From assembly GCA_944739405.2 (NCBI GenBank), contig OX123205.2, positions 39,576,475-39,640,474 of the forward strand: DNA of 64,000 nucleotides. Direction: 5' to 3'. A program made the position numbers and the translations under genes. Within the stretch, counting starts at the first letter, position 1; every line of letters begins with the position of its first letter. The notes beneath the pieces were generated by a model, which saw nothing but the letters and a program-made list of their open reading frames with translations, was not told the origin of the DNA and did no database searches. The DNA is from Euclidia mi (lineage: Eukaryota > Arthropoda > Insecta > Lepidoptera > Erebidae). Positions 1 through 9,011 of this stretch are shown here, one piece after another.

Positions 1-671
1 CGTAAAACTTTCGCCCGTATACCGACTTTACAGGCAACCAATTTTTTTTTAAAGGCAATATACGCATCACGATCAGTCTCACTCCTTCCTTTATCTACTC
101 TCTCTTACCTTGTTCTTGCTACTAATGTAAGAGACTCTGTCGTTTAAAACAAATCACTTCGTGCATGTTTGATTTTAAGTACATATTATAACGATGGAGT
201 TTCATTGCCAGTTTCGCGGTATCTGATAAGTTCTTGATAAATGAATTTGTTAAATTACCAATTTTGAATTAATCTTGCATATTAATCTTATAAAGAACTG
301 GCGAGACTGGCCCTTAGTTGCGTAAAATAAAGTCTTGCCTAGATTTTCAACGATAGTCTCTTACATCAGTAATTTGTATAGTGCTAAAAATAAAATCTTT
401 AACTGCCGTTAGAAAAGAGTGGCTTGAATTTTGTTGTCTATAATATGTTGTTACACTTGCTGATTTATCAATTAATTAATTTTAAAAGTTGACGTTCATA
501 AGCGTCACGTTTTAATCTCTCTCTTTCTCTCTTCTCAGCTATGCTTATTTTACTCTTCCAGTTCGCTCTATCTGCGACATCATTGTCAGCAACATTACCT
601 ACCCTCTTATCTTTTAGCACTAGATCGTCTAAGTAAATAAATAAATGAGATTTTGCCTGTGTGTCCCGCAG
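1..671. other. Upstream intron, no gene seen
   Basis: AT-rich sequence ending in a 3' splice site just before 672. I see no exon with acceptable splice sites. A short piece near 488-508 resembles the LINE-tail repeat found at 14.8 and 27.5 kb. The first exons of the gene to the right must lie outside the window. Confidence 0.5.
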
Positions 672-812
672 AGCGTCTCCGCCGCCTGGACGTAGTGTTG
701 TCCCGCGCGCTCCGCGCCAAGAGCCACGTGGTGGGGGGGGCGCTGGGGGTCCCTCCGCACGCCTACGCGCAGCTCGCGGACCTCGCCGTGGCCGACGCGC
801 TCGGGGAAGTCG
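672..812 (+). CDS. Exon A of unrecognised Ala/Arg/Leu-rich gene (5'-partial)
   Basis: This is the first visible exon of a six-exon gene. The acceptor is a CAG ending at 671 and the donor is GTACGT at 813. The exon is 141 bases long and begins and ends in phase 1, so it is an in-frame cassette. It encodes about 47 residues, strongly GC-rich and helical, including the motif LSRAL and the segment GGALGVPPHAYAQL. The joined frame through all six exons has no stop, which is the main evidence for the gene. No catalytic motif, signal peptide or known domain is visible. A cytoskeletal or scaffold coiled-coil protein would fit the composition, but that is a guess. The start codon and earlier exons are left of the window. 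Confidence 0.72.
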
Positions 813-1620
813 GTACGTACCTACAGCTGCCTACCGCACACGTCTGACCACCGTGACGTACCTACACTACCGCCTGACGACCGTGACGTACAGTCGAACT
901 ACTTCCCGCTAGACCACCATAAGGGCGAGCATCGCTCAGCAAGACATCGTCGCTTCCAGTGCTACTTTATACACACATTAAAACTCGTATACAAAACCAG
1001 TTTATAGTGTGCCTGGACTCTATGAGCGAGCCAAGGGATTTTTTTCAAACTGGTCCATCGCCGGCTTGTTTGATTGTAAATACTACGACCAAGAATTCAG
1101 TTGCTTAAAAGCTACGCTCGCTACGGTCAGTTTAACTATGTAACAATCATGTGGCATCCCGTAAACATCTGTGATAATAGAAATAAAAAATCTAAAACCT
1201 GTTTTTATGTAATTTATGTATAATATATATATATAGATCTTATAAATTGTTACGAATTGATTATACTGTTAAACCTATCCTGTATGATTGTGTGATTTGT
1301 ATTAGTAAATTGTTTTTCTGTTTATTGGTATTTATTGATTTCCCCATTTACTTACATTTGTAGCAAATTCGAATAGCATTACTCCAAAATATTCTAGAAA
1401 ATACTTTTTTATCCCATACCATAAAATGATCGAATGATTGAGCAATCAGAAATAGTGGCATTAAGTGAAATAGTAGGTTAAAATTGATCATATCATTAAA
1501 TTGTCCACATTTTAACAACTTGGCGATCAATGATTGACCATATCGTAAAGTAGGGGTCTTTTTACTTTGAGTTGAACTCAACTTTCTGTTGCACTGAAAT
1601 CAAAGATGAATAAGACACAA

Positions 1621-1712
1621 CTAGGTTATGTTAGGTTCTTATAATCCTGCATCCAGAAATAGGAGCCCTGACAAGCAGGGTTCCGTCAACTTAACCTATT
1701 GGAGTTACAGTA
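1621..1712 (+). repeat. Hairpin-cassette dispersed repeat, copy 1
   Basis: Contains a TAGGTTATGTTAGGTT block, then an AGGAGCCCTG...CAGGG hairpin, then CAACTTAACC. The same order occurs at 21318-21405 and, reversed, inside the inverted-repeat element at 46050-46432. Copies differ by scattered substitutions, so they are old relatives. Confidence 0.65.
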
Positions 1713-2124
1713 CATAGTTTTCAAACCTGAACTCTTCTAGAAGAGACAAAAAATGAATGCCAAAAGATGATTATAGCTTGAACCTAATTCAACATCGAAC
1801 ACATCAAGAAACGAGAATAATTTTAGAAAAACACCCCCTACTTTGTTTGGTCATTAGTTAGTCATCAATTAAGATTGACCATTACATGAAGTAGCCCCAC
1901 TTTTGTTATTCATATCGATTAACGATTTGTCATCATTGATCCGGTCAACTTATATTATGAAATGGCCAATGGATAAGAACACTATTCAAGAAATGCGGCT
2001 ATTTAATGAAACGGACAATTTTACATTCACAATATGACTACAACATATATTGTACTTTCAAATTACTTCGGATATTATTGTATTTCTTTTTGGTGTCCAA
2101 TAAAGAATGACACAACACATAACA

Positions 2125-2250
2125 TAACTTCACGCCTTTATCCCCGAAGGGGTAGGCAGAGGTGTATTACACACCCATACTTCGCCAGTTATGTTTTGGT
2201 ACCAATCTAATAAGGGGCGAGCCTATTGCCATGTACCGGGCACATTATTA
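2125..2250 (-). repeat. SINE-like dispersed repeat, family B fragment
   Basis: Carries the recurrent block with CCCCGAAGGGGTAGGCAGAG, a TTCGCCAGT block and GGCGAGCCTATTGCC. The fullest copy, at 39105-39500, reads as a tRNA-headed SINE on the minus strand. This copy is only its distal body. Confidence 0.7.
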
Positions 2251-2401
2251 AGCGAGCGATGAAATTAACATCTTTAATAAAGAATTTTCTAGGTATATAA
2301 CCTTTAATCGCAAAGTAATCTAAAACATACTTAACCTAGAAGTACATATACTATTATTGTAGAAAGATGACTAAATTAACTGTTATTTATTTCATTATTA
2401 G

Positions 2402-2518
2402 ACGTACCCGGTGAGCTGAGGTTGTCCCGCGGACAGTTGTCTCGCAGCAACAGTGAAGAAGAAACGCAATCGCAAGAACCTGACATATACCAACTACTAC
2501 TGGCTGCGCATGCACAAA
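2402..2518 (+). CDS. Exon B of unrecognised gene
   Basis: The acceptor TTATTAG ends at 2401 and the donor GTAAGA starts at 2519. It is 117 bases, phase 1 at both ends, and adds 39 residues. Unlike exon A it is not GC-rich. It encodes a Ser/Glu/Gln-rich stretch (SRSNSEEETQSQEPD) followed by a short Leu/Ala helix (YQLLLAAHAQ). The frame is set by exon A and stays open. Its size, divisible by three with matching phases, means it could be skipped without a frameshift. Confidence 0.7.
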
Positions 2519-2571
2519 GTAAGAATTATCTAAATAAATAGCAGGGTATATTGTAAACATGTATTAAAATT

Positions 2572-2880
2572 AACAGAGGTCCTAGATGTGAGCCCTGTGG
2601 TACTCCCGATGAAAACATTTTAGGTAGTAACTTAGACTTTCATTTTGAAGAGTTGTAATCAATTCACAAAGTAAGATTGGTAAAAGCTATATAATATGAT
2701 TATGATAACAAGTCCAGATTGCAGCATGAATAACATTTTGCAATATAGAACTGTGATCAACTACCTCAAAGGTCTTTGAGAAGTCTATAACAAATACTTT
2801 CGTGCCTTTTACGATTCTTTCGTAAGTCATCGTAAGGTGGTACAAAAGATTCGATGTAGCCTACCTACTAAAAGCACTAA
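2572..2880 (-). pseudogene. Non-LTR reverse transcriptase fragment
   Basis: The minus strand reads a core of a non-LTR reverse transcriptase: a VFVIDFSKTFEVVDH segment (the usual first catalytic-Asp block, near 2760-2800) and a GVPQGSHLG-type block near 2575-2600. Frameshifts and stops separate them. Only part of the palm survives, with no endonuclease, so this is a dead remnant inside intron B-C. The order and wording of the blocks point to the Jockey/CR1 group. Confidence 0.7.
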
Positions 2881-2943
2881 TTAAAATTGAGGATGTGCTT
2901 CAGATTAGAATGATTTAATTTATATTAATTATTTGAATAGTCT

Positions 2944-3112
2944 TTGTGTGGTGACGGATCAAGAATATAAAATTTCATTACCTCAATTCATTTCGTGGGT
3001 GTTGTAAGAGGCAACTAAGGAAAATAGACGTGGCAAGTAATATGTTTGCTAAAAGACGGAAAACTTGACATCAAATTCTCTACCAATTCGTGTAGGCTAA
3101 ATTCATATACTT
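2944..3112 (+). repeat. SINE-like fragment (GTGTGGTGACGGAT head)
   Basis: Starts GTGTGGTGACGGAT, then has a GTGGGTGTTGTAAGAGGCAA block and a GACGGAAAACTTGACATCAA block. The same blocks occur at 40008-40266 and within the SINE at 39105-39500. Confidence 0.6.
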
Positions 3113-3185
3113 CTTCTACTGTGATATGATGTGAGCCGTGATCGAGTATGACACCGGTCTCATATGAATTTGTTTAAGTGTTTGA

Positions 3186-3307
3186 AATGAAGCGGCCACT
3201 CGGCGCAATGTAAGCGGCTACCTTGCCCCCTGACATTGCGCCAAGTGTTGTGGGTTCGACACGAGACGACACTTTGTGTGATTCATAAATTATTGTTTCG
3301 AGTCTAA
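3186..3307 (+). repeat. tRNA-headed SINE, family C, left half
   Basis: Homologous to the minus-strand copy at 14211-14425, which has a box-B-like GATTCGATTCC. The match includes the block ACTTTGTGTGATTCATAAAT and stops at GAGTCTA. The remainder of this SINE resumes at 4792, so the copy has been split by the element at 3308-4791. Confidence 0.72.
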
Positions 3308-3648
3308 GGCCCACTTGCGTAACGTTTGATTTAAGTCACTCCTTAATTTAAATTCGTTGAACAGAATTAACAGCATAAAATAATTTAAGTTAAAAGTATT
3401 TAGCGTCCTCTTGCACAATGACAACAACGCTTAGATTTAGTTAAACATTTTATGTGGTCGGTAAAGTAGTTTCTACGTTTTGTTTCATGGCATGAAGCCT
3501 TTTTGGTACGATTTTAACGATGTTATGCGTATGGTTTCGCATAAAACCTTAGACTATATATACTTTGAGCATAAAATAAAATGCATTGTCGTCGCCTAGC
3601 AACGAAATGACAATTGACAAATAATAACTAGAAACTTTTGAGCATTAA

Positions 3649-4444
3649 CCCTAGAACCCTACATGGGGTGCGGGTGCACCCCACACCGATTTGTTTTCTA
3701 AATATCTCAATTTCTTTAATACGAATTCGCGCGTCGGAGTATTTTAGTTTGGTGTCAACCGCTCGCGTTACGTCAATACCGTGACGAGGGACCGCGTTGT
3801 GTGGTCGCCTGTATAAGTGCTGTGGGGTACGCCAGTACCCCAGTGTAGTAAAATCGTAAGATTATTTATTTATTACGATTGATGCATTTATATGTAATAA
3901 GACTAATAAGTTATTAAAATTGATTATTTATTAAAACAATAGTCTTATATGAATTAAATACAGATATTTTTAGATATTATGAAGGTAAAATTCAATGAAC
4001 TTTATTTATTTTGTTTCTGATGGCTGTCAGAGGTTTGAATTACGAAGAAATAAGTTCTATTCTAGACCACAAAACTGGCGAGGAAGAAATAGAAGTTGGG
4101 ACCAGTTGTAATTCCTGGGTTCTTTACAAGTGTTCAAGATCAAATAATAAGCCAAATATAAAGTTTCAGCAGACAGTTTTGAAATTAGGTTTGGAACTGA
4201 TACATGAAAATTTGGAGGACCGTTACCGGATGCCAACTTAGTCCATTGCAGTGATCCTCAAAACAGGACCAAATACTACAAGCGCTGTTGCTCAAACTAC
4301 ATTTAACTTACCGATTATGTTGAATAAAACGTATTTTCATGAATTGTTTTTTTTATTTTAAGGATTACAGTCATTTTAGTATGGGGTGTTCCAGCACCCC
4401 AGTGTAGGAATAACATGTGCGCCAAATAGTGTAGGATTCTAGGG
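3649..4444 (+). mobile_element. Non-autonomous piggyBac element
   Basis: Flanked by TTAA at 3645-3648 and 4445-4448. The ends are CCCTAGAA and TTCTAGGG, the classical piggyBac terminus. Subterminal GGGGTG..CACCCC hairpins ending in AGTGTAG occur near both ends and once more inside. It is 796 bp, too short for a complete transposase, but holds a joined N- plus C-terminal remnant (4020-4241). Confidence 0.88.
4020..4241 (+). pseudogene. Internally deleted piggyBac transposase remnant
   Basis: The frame begins at an ATG with MAVRGLNYEEISSILD, which resembles the N-terminal start of piggyBac transposases, and jumps directly to NSWVLYK, resembling the motif near the end of the transposase catalytic region (usually N-x-Y-x-x-Y-K). 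It then continues through a helix before a stop. The first 30 residues and last 40 are thus fused in frame and the catalytic Asp residues are gone. The family usually has about 550-600 residues; here there are 73. An upstream in-frame ATG at 4011 also exists, but 4020 gives the more family-like start. It cannot encode an active enzyme. Confidence 0.65.
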
Positions 4445-4479
4445 TTAACAATAACAAGTAGGTACATTGTTATCAGTTA

Positions 4480-4556
4480 TATCATCATCATCATCATGTC
4501 AGCCTAGGAACGTCCACTGCTGGACAAAGGCCTCCCCCTGCTGCGTCGTCCGGTCC
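4480..4556 (-). repeat. LINE 3'-tail fragment
   Basis: ATCATCATCATCATCATG followed by GTCCACTGCTGGACAAAGGC is the reverse of a common insect non-LTR 3' end that finishes in TGATGATGA repeats. A related tail closes the repeat at 40008-40266. Confidence 0.65.
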
Positions 4557-4791
4557 AGTTATATAATTAAAGATAATTTTCGTCGCTAATGACAAGATGC
4601 CAACATCAGTGTGACAGTTCTTAAATGAAATTAGCCACTAAACAGCCGATTTTCGGTAATTAATTTTGACAGTTCTTAAATCATGTTACTCGACAAATTT
4701 TTCGTTGTGCAAGACGCTAGTGGTGTTTAATATTTTTTTTCTCGTTAAATACATCTTAATTCAATTTAACAATCGTTGTGCAAGTGGGCCT

Positions 4792-4875
4792 TAGTGTTTA
4801 TTGTGTTCTTAAGTTGAATGTTTGTAATGTCCCCCACGATACAGGATTAAGTCCTGATGCTGGGAGATGTCTTTT
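4792..4875 (+). repeat. tRNA-headed SINE, family C, right half
   Basis: Continues the SINE interrupted at 3307: a TATTGTGTTC block, TGTTTGTAA-GTCCCCC and GATGCTGGG match the reversed sequence at 14211-14300 in the same order. Confidence 0.68.
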
Positions 4876-5186
4876 TTAAAACAGAAAAAATAGAAAAAGA
4901 GTACGTCCGCTTAGGTTTTCCCCTTCGTCCTGTTTTATTCACACTTGCCTTGTACAGGGTGGGCCATATCAGTGTTGGCGATTTAATTCTTCAATTTCTC
5001 GGTAACGCGCGGCGCGGGGAATGACTCTTGAGTTTGTTTCGGCCTTTCTTCTCAAGGAGTCATTTAGCTAGGAAAAGCCGGCATCATCTAGAATAGGGTT
5101 TTGATTTGTATAAGTGTTGTTAACAACTAAAATGCAGAAATAAATATGTGTTTATGTCTCTCTTTACGAGTGTTGTGTTGTTCCAG

Positions 5187-5321
5187 CGACGGCGCTGACC
5201 CGTGAGCTGTCGCGCGCGCTGCACGTGAGCGAGGCGGCCGCGGTGGCCGCGCGCGCGCGCTCCGGCCGCTGCGACTCGTGCCGCCGCCACCCGCGACACG
5301 AACACAAGCACACACGCGCTG
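5187..5321 (+). CDS. Exon C of unrecognised gene
   Basis: The acceptor TTCCAG ends at 5186; the first donor is GTAAGC at 5322. It is 135 bases, phase 1 at both ends, 45 residues. It reads LTRELSRALHVSEAAAVAAR, then a Cys/His/Arg-rich end with CDSCRRHPRHEHKH. The Cys and His residues could suggest metal binding, but no standard zinc-finger spacing is complete. Without splicing the frame would hit TAA at 5357. The last 61 bases plus donor form the first unit of the tandem array downstream, so the gene's exon boundary itself has been copied. Confidence 0.72.
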
Positions 5322-6320
5322 GTAAGCACCCCTACACCACGCAGCACAGCTGCTGCTAACTCTAGCTCGGGCCGCTGCGACTCGTGCCGCCGCCACCCGC
5401 GACACGAACACAAGCACACGCGCCAAGGTAAGTCCCACTACACCACGCAGCACAGCTGCTGCTAACTCTAGCTCCGGCCGCTGCGACTCGTGCCGCCGCC
5501 ACCCGCGACACGAACACAAGCACACACGCGCTGGTAAGCACCCCTACACCACGCAGCACAGCTGCTGCTAACTCTAGCTCGGGCCGCTGCGACTCGTGCC
5601 GCCGCCACCCGCGACACGAACACAAGCACACGCGCCAAGGTAAGTCCCACTACACCACGCAGCACAGCTGCTGCTAACTCTAGCTCCGGCCGCTGCGACT
5701 CGTGCCGCCGCCACCCGCGACACGAACACAAGCACACACGCGCTGGTAAGCACCCCTACACCACGCAGCACAGCTGCTGCTAACTCTAGCTCGGGCCGCT
5801 GCGACTCGTGCCGCCGCCACCCGCGACACGAACACAAGCACACGCGCCAAGGTAAGTCCCACTACACCACGCAGCACAGCTGCTGCTAACTCTAGCTCCG
5901 GCCGCTGCGACTCGTGCCGCCGCCACCCGCGACACGAACACAAGCACACACGCGCTGGTAAGCACCCCTACACCACGCAGCACAGCTGCTGCTAACTCTA
6001 GCTCGGGCCGCTGCGACTCGTGCCGCCGCCACCCGCGACACGAACACAAGCACACGCGCCAAGGTAAGTCCCACTACACCACGCAGCACAGCTGCTGCTA
6101 ACTCTAGCTCCGGCCGCTGCGACTCGTGCCGCCGCCACCCGCGACACGAACACAAGCACACACGCGCTGGTAAGCACCCCTACACCACGCAGCACAGCTG
6201 CTGCTAACTCTAGCTCGGGCCGCTGCGACTCGTGCCGCCGCCACCCGCGACACGAACACAAGCACACGCGCCAAGGTAAGTCCCACTACACCACGCAGCA
6301 CAGCTGCGCAAACTCTACCC
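5261..6320 (+). repeat. 106-bp tandem array copying an exon end and its splice donor (10 units)
   Basis: Ten units of 106 bp start at the last 61 bases of exon C and run into the intron. Donor GT positions are 5322, 5428, 5534, 5640, 5746, 5852, 5958, 6064, 6170 and 6276, exactly 106 apart. Two unit types strictly alternate (GCTG-GTAAGC and CCAAG-GTAAGT), so the true period is 212 bp, and units of one type look identical. Each unit also contains CTAACTCTAG before the exon-like part, but the CTAAC lies too near the AG to be a convincing branch point. The last unit decays at about 6307. Confidence 0.93.
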
Positions 6321-6321
6321 A

Positions 6322-7368
6322 AATACGTTTATTTCCATAAAACTGTTAATTTTTTTTGGACACGTCAAAAAGTAAAGATATATAGATAATAAAAAATAAA
6401 AACAAACAACTTTAAATACATACATAAATGAGCATTGAAAAAAAATGCCTGTGCAAAAAGTAGAGCCTCATGAGAAGAATCAGGTGAGAAACTCCGGGCC
6501 ACTGCACTATTTATAATGCAGTTAGAAGTAGTGAAGTTGGAACTTTGCGTTTATAAATTCTGCGGCAGATTGTCTAGGACTGATTTACTACTGATAACTA
6601 TCAATCTCTGCGACTTGACCAGAGAAAAAGTTTTGTGTTGACAACAAAAAAGTTGTGTTTTCGTCGATGAAAACACCCAAACTATGTGTGTAAAACACAT
6701 AGTTTGGGTGTTATATTTTGTTACCAACACGTGTTTACGTCACAAAAATTGGCTTATTCACTTCGGTTGTGTTGTGATAAAACTCTCTTGAATAACATCC
6801 CATGAAAGTGTTAGACATTTTGCTTAACCGTCTTTCCATATTTTTCGTAATTTACATACATAGACTCACGCCTGTTTCTCCGAAAGGGTAGGCAGAGGCA
6901 TATTAGACGCCCACTTTTCGCCAGTGTTTTAATCCCACATAATAGATGGCGAGCCTATTGCCGCTTATCGGGATATTTTGTTTGCCAGAGCCTCGTCCGT
7001 TGATCGGCAGGTGCACAACTTGCAGGTGAGGTTGGCTTGAAACCCTAAGTTCTTGGTGGGAACCCTATGCACTTTTTCGTAATTTCTCTTAAAATATCTA
7101 CCCTGTAAAACGTTTACTAAGAAAAAAAAACCGGACGATTAAAAAAAAACTTCGGACTAATTAATTGGTAGCTATAACTTATCGAGATACCAAAATACTG
7201 CGATGGAGACAATATCGAATTCCAATCTAGAACCTATTCAAAAAGCTGATATTGTGTCAAATCTAGTTTAACTACGGATACCGGGTACTCAAGCCGTAAG
7301 TCATGAACACGCCCGAAATAACGCTAAAACGATGATAATTCAACTTATTATAAATATTTACTTTCCAG
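6322..7368 (+). other. Intron C-D after the array
   Basis: AT-rich. It contains a hairpin with 18-bp perfect arms (6672-6689 and 6695-6712, 5-nt loop) and a family-B SINE-like repeat at 6862-7075. No exon is seen before the CTTTCCAG acceptor ending at 7368. Confidence 0.6.
6862..7075 (-). repeat. SINE-like repeat, family B variant
   Basis: Has CTCCGAAAGGGTAGGCAGAG, TTTTCGCCAGTGTTTT, GGCGAGCCTATTGCCG and a distinct far end (GATCGGCAGGTGCACAACTT, GGTTGGCTTG). The same variant lies in the opposite orientation at 15640-15872, including the far end, so this is a subfamily longer than the ordinary family-B body. Confidence 0.72.
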
Positions 7369-7527
7369 AATCGTTCGAGGTGGTTTCACACCCGGATGAA
7401 CCCACTGACGGTGAGATCGACGACTCAACGGTGACCGATGTACTAGAAAAGGAACTAGACGACGTGGTCTCACAGTTGGATGGACTTGACGAGACTACGT
7501 GCGAAGAGAGTGCTGAAGATGCCTTAG
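7369..7527 (+). CDS. Exon D of unrecognised gene (acidic)
   Basis: The acceptor CTTTCCAG ends at 7368 and the donor GTAAGA starts at 7528. It is 159 bases, phase 1 at both ends, 53 residues. It is strongly acidic: EPTDGEIDDSTVTD, VLEKELDDVVSQLDGLDE, then CEESAEDAL. The middle has the heptad-like spacing of a short amphipathic helix or coiled coil. Base composition is near genome average, unlike exons A, C and E. The frame from exon C enters correctly with one carried base. Confidence 0.75.
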
Positions 7528-7925
7528 GTAAGAATTTTTTATGGATTTTGCAGGTCTAAAGCGGTTTTTCATAGTAATTTTTTTTTAGGTCCTGAGATAC
7601 TTCTTTGTTAAATTATTAATTTTACACCCTGAATCTATAAATTCTTCTAAGGTCCTAAGATACTTCCTTGTGGTACGCCAACTTTACTCTATGAATAAGA
7701 ACTCTATTTTGCAGCGAACATTTTTTTGAAACGTTTAATTTTATTCACTAAACACTGTAATACTATTCATTCCATTGTCAAGTTATTTATTTCCTTCAAG
7801 AGTTAGTACTGCTTAAGAGTAAAGTTTTGTGATATACACAATCGAATGCCTCAATTATGTTTGTGGGTTTCGAACCCAATCGCTGAGTGTTGATTTTGAG
7901 TGGGTTATGAGATAAGACGTCTGTT

Positions 7926-8460
7926 CCGTCAGATGGGTCGGTACAAATCAAGGAAAATACGTCGAGCGCATCTGCATCGGTTGCATCTATTCCGTCAAAT
8001 TAGACCTGCTACATTACGTGTCTAGTCAGTTTCTGCTTTCGGCAACTACAGTGCGGTTGCTTTGTATGCCATTAAATTTTAAGACGTCGGCCAACGCGTC
8101 GGTCAAAATACACGTGGTGCGTGCGACGTTGACGGAAACGGAACAGACGCTATACGCTCGACACCCTAACGCATCATCGGCTAGGTGTGAAAGGTTGAAT
8201 GAATTATCATATATTTGTCATTTAAACTTGTTTGGAGTAACCGATATTTCGGCACTGTTGCAAGCGCTATGTTCACGGAGTACATCCGTGAACATGGCGC
8301 TTGCAACAGTGCCGAAATATCGGTTACTCCAAACAAAGGTACGTGGTATATATCCCGAAAGACAATTTAAATCAAATATATTTGGTTGTTTTGGCGTTAC
8401 CCGACTGATGATACGCGACGCATCTTCCGTCAGATATGTGCCGATCCTAAGACCTGCTAA
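7926..8460. mobile_element. MITE family with CTGACGGAAGATGCGTCG ends
   Basis: The right end, read in reverse, is GGATCGGCACATATCTGACG followed by GAAGATGCGTCG; a related left end starts near 7930. The same family lies at 46538-46690 and 49620-49796. Between the ends is a snap-back: arms 8231-8279 and 8285-8333 match 48 of 49 bases with a 5-nt loop. No transposase was found, and an apparent 160-residue plus-strand frame here is produced by the repeat. Confidence 0.6.
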
Positions 8461-8476
8461 ATGTTCCTCGTTACGC

Positions 8477-8795
8477 AAGGTCTTTCATAGAAAGACGTAG
8501 AAAACCAGTAGTGTCGCGGCGACACGTCGCCTACTGCTATCGGCTACGAGCTCATGTCTAGCTACAGCGTAGACGACATGTTGCTAGCTGCTATGGGAAG
8601 GTCTTTTATAGAAAGACGTAGAAACCAGTAGTGCCGCGGTGACACGTCGCCTACTGTTGTCGGCTACGAGCTCATGTCTAGCTACGGCGTAGACAACACG
8701 TCGCTTGCTACGGAAGGTCTTTCATAGAATTATAATGATGCCAGTCGTCAGTCGCGGCGACACTTCGCCTGCCGCTGTCTGCTACGAGCAGATCT
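8477..8795 (+). repeat. Tandem repeat of about 120 bp, 2.7 units
   Basis: Units start at 8477, 8598 and 8714 with AAGGTCTTTCATAGAA and share CGGCTACGAGCTCATGTCTA. Spacing is 121 and 116 bases. The third unit diverges into the polypyrimidine-poor lead to the exon E acceptor. Confidence 0.85.
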
Positions 8796-8820
8796 TGACC
8801 CGTGCGCGTGTATTGTCCAG

Positions 8821-9009
8821 AGCTGAGCGGCGCGGCGGCGATGCTGGCGGCGCGGCTGTCCCCGGTGGCGGCGGGGCTGCACGCCACTCTGTCGCGCGCG
8901 CTCGGCGCCCTCCCGCCGCGCGGCGCCGCCGCACACACGCGCGAGCAGCTCGCCGTGCTGCGCGAGCAGAACGACGCGCTGCGCGCCGCACGCCGCAGCG
9001 ACCACGCAG
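8821..9009 (+). CDS. Exon E of unrecognised gene
   Basis: The acceptor TTGTCCAG ends at 8820. The donor at 9010 is GTACCA, weaker than the others. It is 189 bases, phase 1 at both ends, 63 residues. It is very GC-rich, encoding Ala/Leu/Arg-rich helices: AAAMLAARLSPVAAGL, the recurring LSRAL motif, then REQLAVLREQNDALRAARR, which has clear heptad spacing and should form a coiled coil. No enzymatic motif is seen. The intron immediately after the donor turns into a CACTCA-rich array. Confidence 0.75.
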
Positions 9010-9011
9010 GT

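Larger units (their letters stand above)
813..2401 (+). other. Intron A-B with repeat fragments
   Basis: Non-coding interval between GTACGT and an ATTAG acceptor. It holds a hairpin-cassette repeat at about 1621-1712 and a SINE-like fragment at about 2125-2250. The rest is AT-rich with no recognisable feature. Confidence 0.6.
3308..4791. mobile_element. TA-flanked TIR element inserted in a SINE
   Basis: The ends are AGGCCCACTTGC and GCAAGTGGGCCT, perfect inverted repeats of 12 bp flanked by TA on both sides. The uninterrupted SINE copy at 14211-14425 supplies the empty site: it reads GAGTC-TA-TGTATTT where this locus has the whole element between two TA copies. A subterminal TTGCACAA/TTGTGCAA pair lies inside each end. 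No transposase is seen, so it is non-autonomous. A piggyBac derivative (3649-4444) and a LINE tail (4480-4556) sit within it. Confidence 0.75.
7528..8820 (+). other. Intron D-E
   Basis: Holds a MITE (about 7926-8460) with an internal long hairpin and a 2.7-unit tandem repeat (8477-8795) that reaches the acceptor side of exon E. The first 400 bases are AT-rich and featureless. Confidence 0.6.

Noticed and set aside
4020..4241. A free-standing small host gene
   Set aside because: It lies wholly inside a TTAA-flanked piggyBac derivative and matches the two ends of its transposase.
5261..6320. CRISPR-like regularity
   Set aside because: The whole 106-bp unit is repeated with no unique spacers, and the context is a eukaryotic exon.
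5365..6320. Downstream units as functional mini-exons (62 bases, CTAACTCTAG acceptor)
   Set aside because: Introns would be only 44 bases, the branch-like CTAAC is about five bases from the AG, and 62-base exons shift the frame.
5120..6322. Series of overlapping minus-strand frames of 72-132 residues (MCLCSCRGWRR...)
   Set aside because: They repeat every 106 bases with the tandem array and are antisense shadows of the exon-end repeat.
8018..8500. 160-residue plus-strand frame
   Set aside because: Runs through a MITE and both arms of a hairpin; no exon signals or motifs.
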